This document shows positions 63,581 to 64,000 of a stretch of DNA of 64,000 nt, piece after piece. Numbering within the stretch: the first letter of the stretch is position 1; every line of letters begins with the position of its first letter. A program made the position numbers and the translations under genes. Where the stretch lies: contig PBLV01000056.1 of NCBI GenBank assembly GCA_002721895.1, positions 1 to 64,000 on the forward strand. Direction: 5' to 3'. The notes below the pieces were generated by a model. The model worked only from the letters and a program-made list of their open reading frames with translations. It was not told the DNA's origin and made no database searches. This DNA is from Verrucomicrobiales bacterium (GTDB lineage Bacteria > Verrucomicrobiota > Verrucomicrobiae > Limisphaerales > UBA1100).

Positions 63581-64000
63581 TCATTTGAAGAAAATTTTTC
63601 GGGCTGTGTTGCGCAGCAAATTTTCCCTGTCGGCTGGGGTGATCCCTTGGAGTTGATCTCGAACGAGGGAGATGCTGGTGGTGTAGTTGTTGGGCTCGTT
63701 TAACTGATAGGGGCAATCGCTGGCCCACATCAGGCGACTGGAGCCGTAGGCTTCAAGGAGTCGCTGGATGCGGGGAAGTTGCTCCAAATAAGGTGGTTTT
63801 CTGGCCCCGAAGGCATAGAAGGCGGAGATTTTGACGTGGACGTTGGGGTGGCGGGCAAGGCGGCAGAGGGTGTCGAGTTCTTCTGTGTGTTGCTGGTCTA
63901 TTCGCGCGCAGTGGTCGATGACCACCGGGGTGTCCAGGAAATTGGCGCACATGGGATCCAGTCCGGCGATGTGTTCGGGATTGATGAGGGGGCACATGGC
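63581..64000 (-). CDS. Amidohydrolase-2 family protein, 3' part (5' end outside window)
   Basis: The visible C-terminal part reads MCANFLDTPVVIDHCARID, LARHPNVHVKISAFYAFG, RLMWASDCPYQL and RENLLRNTARKIFF, the typical order of the amidohydrolase-2 / TIM-barrel lactonase family (metal His in VIDHC, Asp in SDCPY). The frame stays open to the edge at about 64000, so the start is missing. The stop lies 4 nt from the stop of the convergent propeller gene. Confidence 0.87.
   Translation of the reverse strand, partial: AMCPLINPEHIAGLDPMCANFLDTPVVIDHCARIDQQHTEELDTLCRLARHPNVHVKISAFYAFGARKPPYLEQLPRIQRLLEAYGSSRLMWASDCPYQLNEPNNYTTSISLVRDQLQGITPADRENLLRNTARKIFFK

Overview
The window looks like a chromosomal segment of a Gram-negative member of the Verrucomicrobiota, or a close relative in the Planctomycetes-Verrucomicrobia group. 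This is inferred from gene content, not from a computed phylogeny. The pointers are two adjacent gene pairs encoding DUF1549/DUF1553 and Tat-exported DUF1501 proteins, several secreted PQQ-type beta-propellers, a DUF6797-like/sorbosone-dehydrogenase-like protein, Tat-exported Gfo/Idh/MocA and sugar-isomerase-like proteins, and an LptD outer-membrane protein (so an LPS-type envelope). Start codons include several GTGs, and Shine-Dalgarno sequences are often weak.

Layout. 1-1260: 3' end of an rRNA operon (23S, 5S, strong terminator). 1257-9149: FHA-domain gene, siroheme gene cobA-hemD, then a minus-strand run of DUF1549/1553, DUF1501, a PabC-like class IV aminotransferase and a small conserved protein. 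9273-14797: a secreted Gly/Met/Pro-rich protein with 39-bp repeats and a second DUF1501-DUF1549/1553 pair. 14929-23525: six tightly packed plus-strand genes encoding a tandem ModA-like binding protein, a ModB-like permease with a large periplasmic insertion, a short ModC-like ATPase, a MoeB/ThiF-like protein, and two secreted PQQ-type propeller proteins. The last of these carries LamG-like, FnIII-like and methyltransferase-like segments. 23615-29279: a membrane-anchored unknown, a class C beta-lactamase-like lipoprotein, a glutamyl-endopeptidase-like S9 peptidase, a small membrane protein and a xylose-isomerase-like TIM barrel.

29327-32967: translation/nucleotide block rpsB-tsf-(terminator)-pyrH-frr-ylbF. 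33162-41539: mobA, a secreted unknown, an RND/MMPL exporter, a Tat-exported enolase-superfamily protein and a DUF885 zinc peptidase-like protein. 41549-50208: a Sel1-repeat protein, a secreted protein with three internal repeats, an oxidoreductase, folE2, a secreted EEP nuclease/phosphatase-like protein and lptD. 50312-57236: amidohydrolase, DUF6797/propeller protein, two coupled secreted proteins (one with PDZ) and glycerate kinase. 57311-60184: glutaredoxin, panC, nadB. 60185-60521 is the only stretch above 300 bases with no intact gene and holds a decayed sulfatase 3' end. It is followed by tRNA-Val(CAC), a secreted unknown, another PQQ-type propeller and the 3' part of an amidohydrolase cut by the window edge.

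Functionally the region mixes housekeeping cofactor and translation genes (siroheme, folate, CoA, NAD, Moco, ribosome) with envelope and exported catabolic proteins. The most unusual unit is the six-gene ModABC-like/ThiF-like/propeller operon. The presence of mobA elsewhere in the window fits, but does not prove, a molybdenum or tungsten connection.
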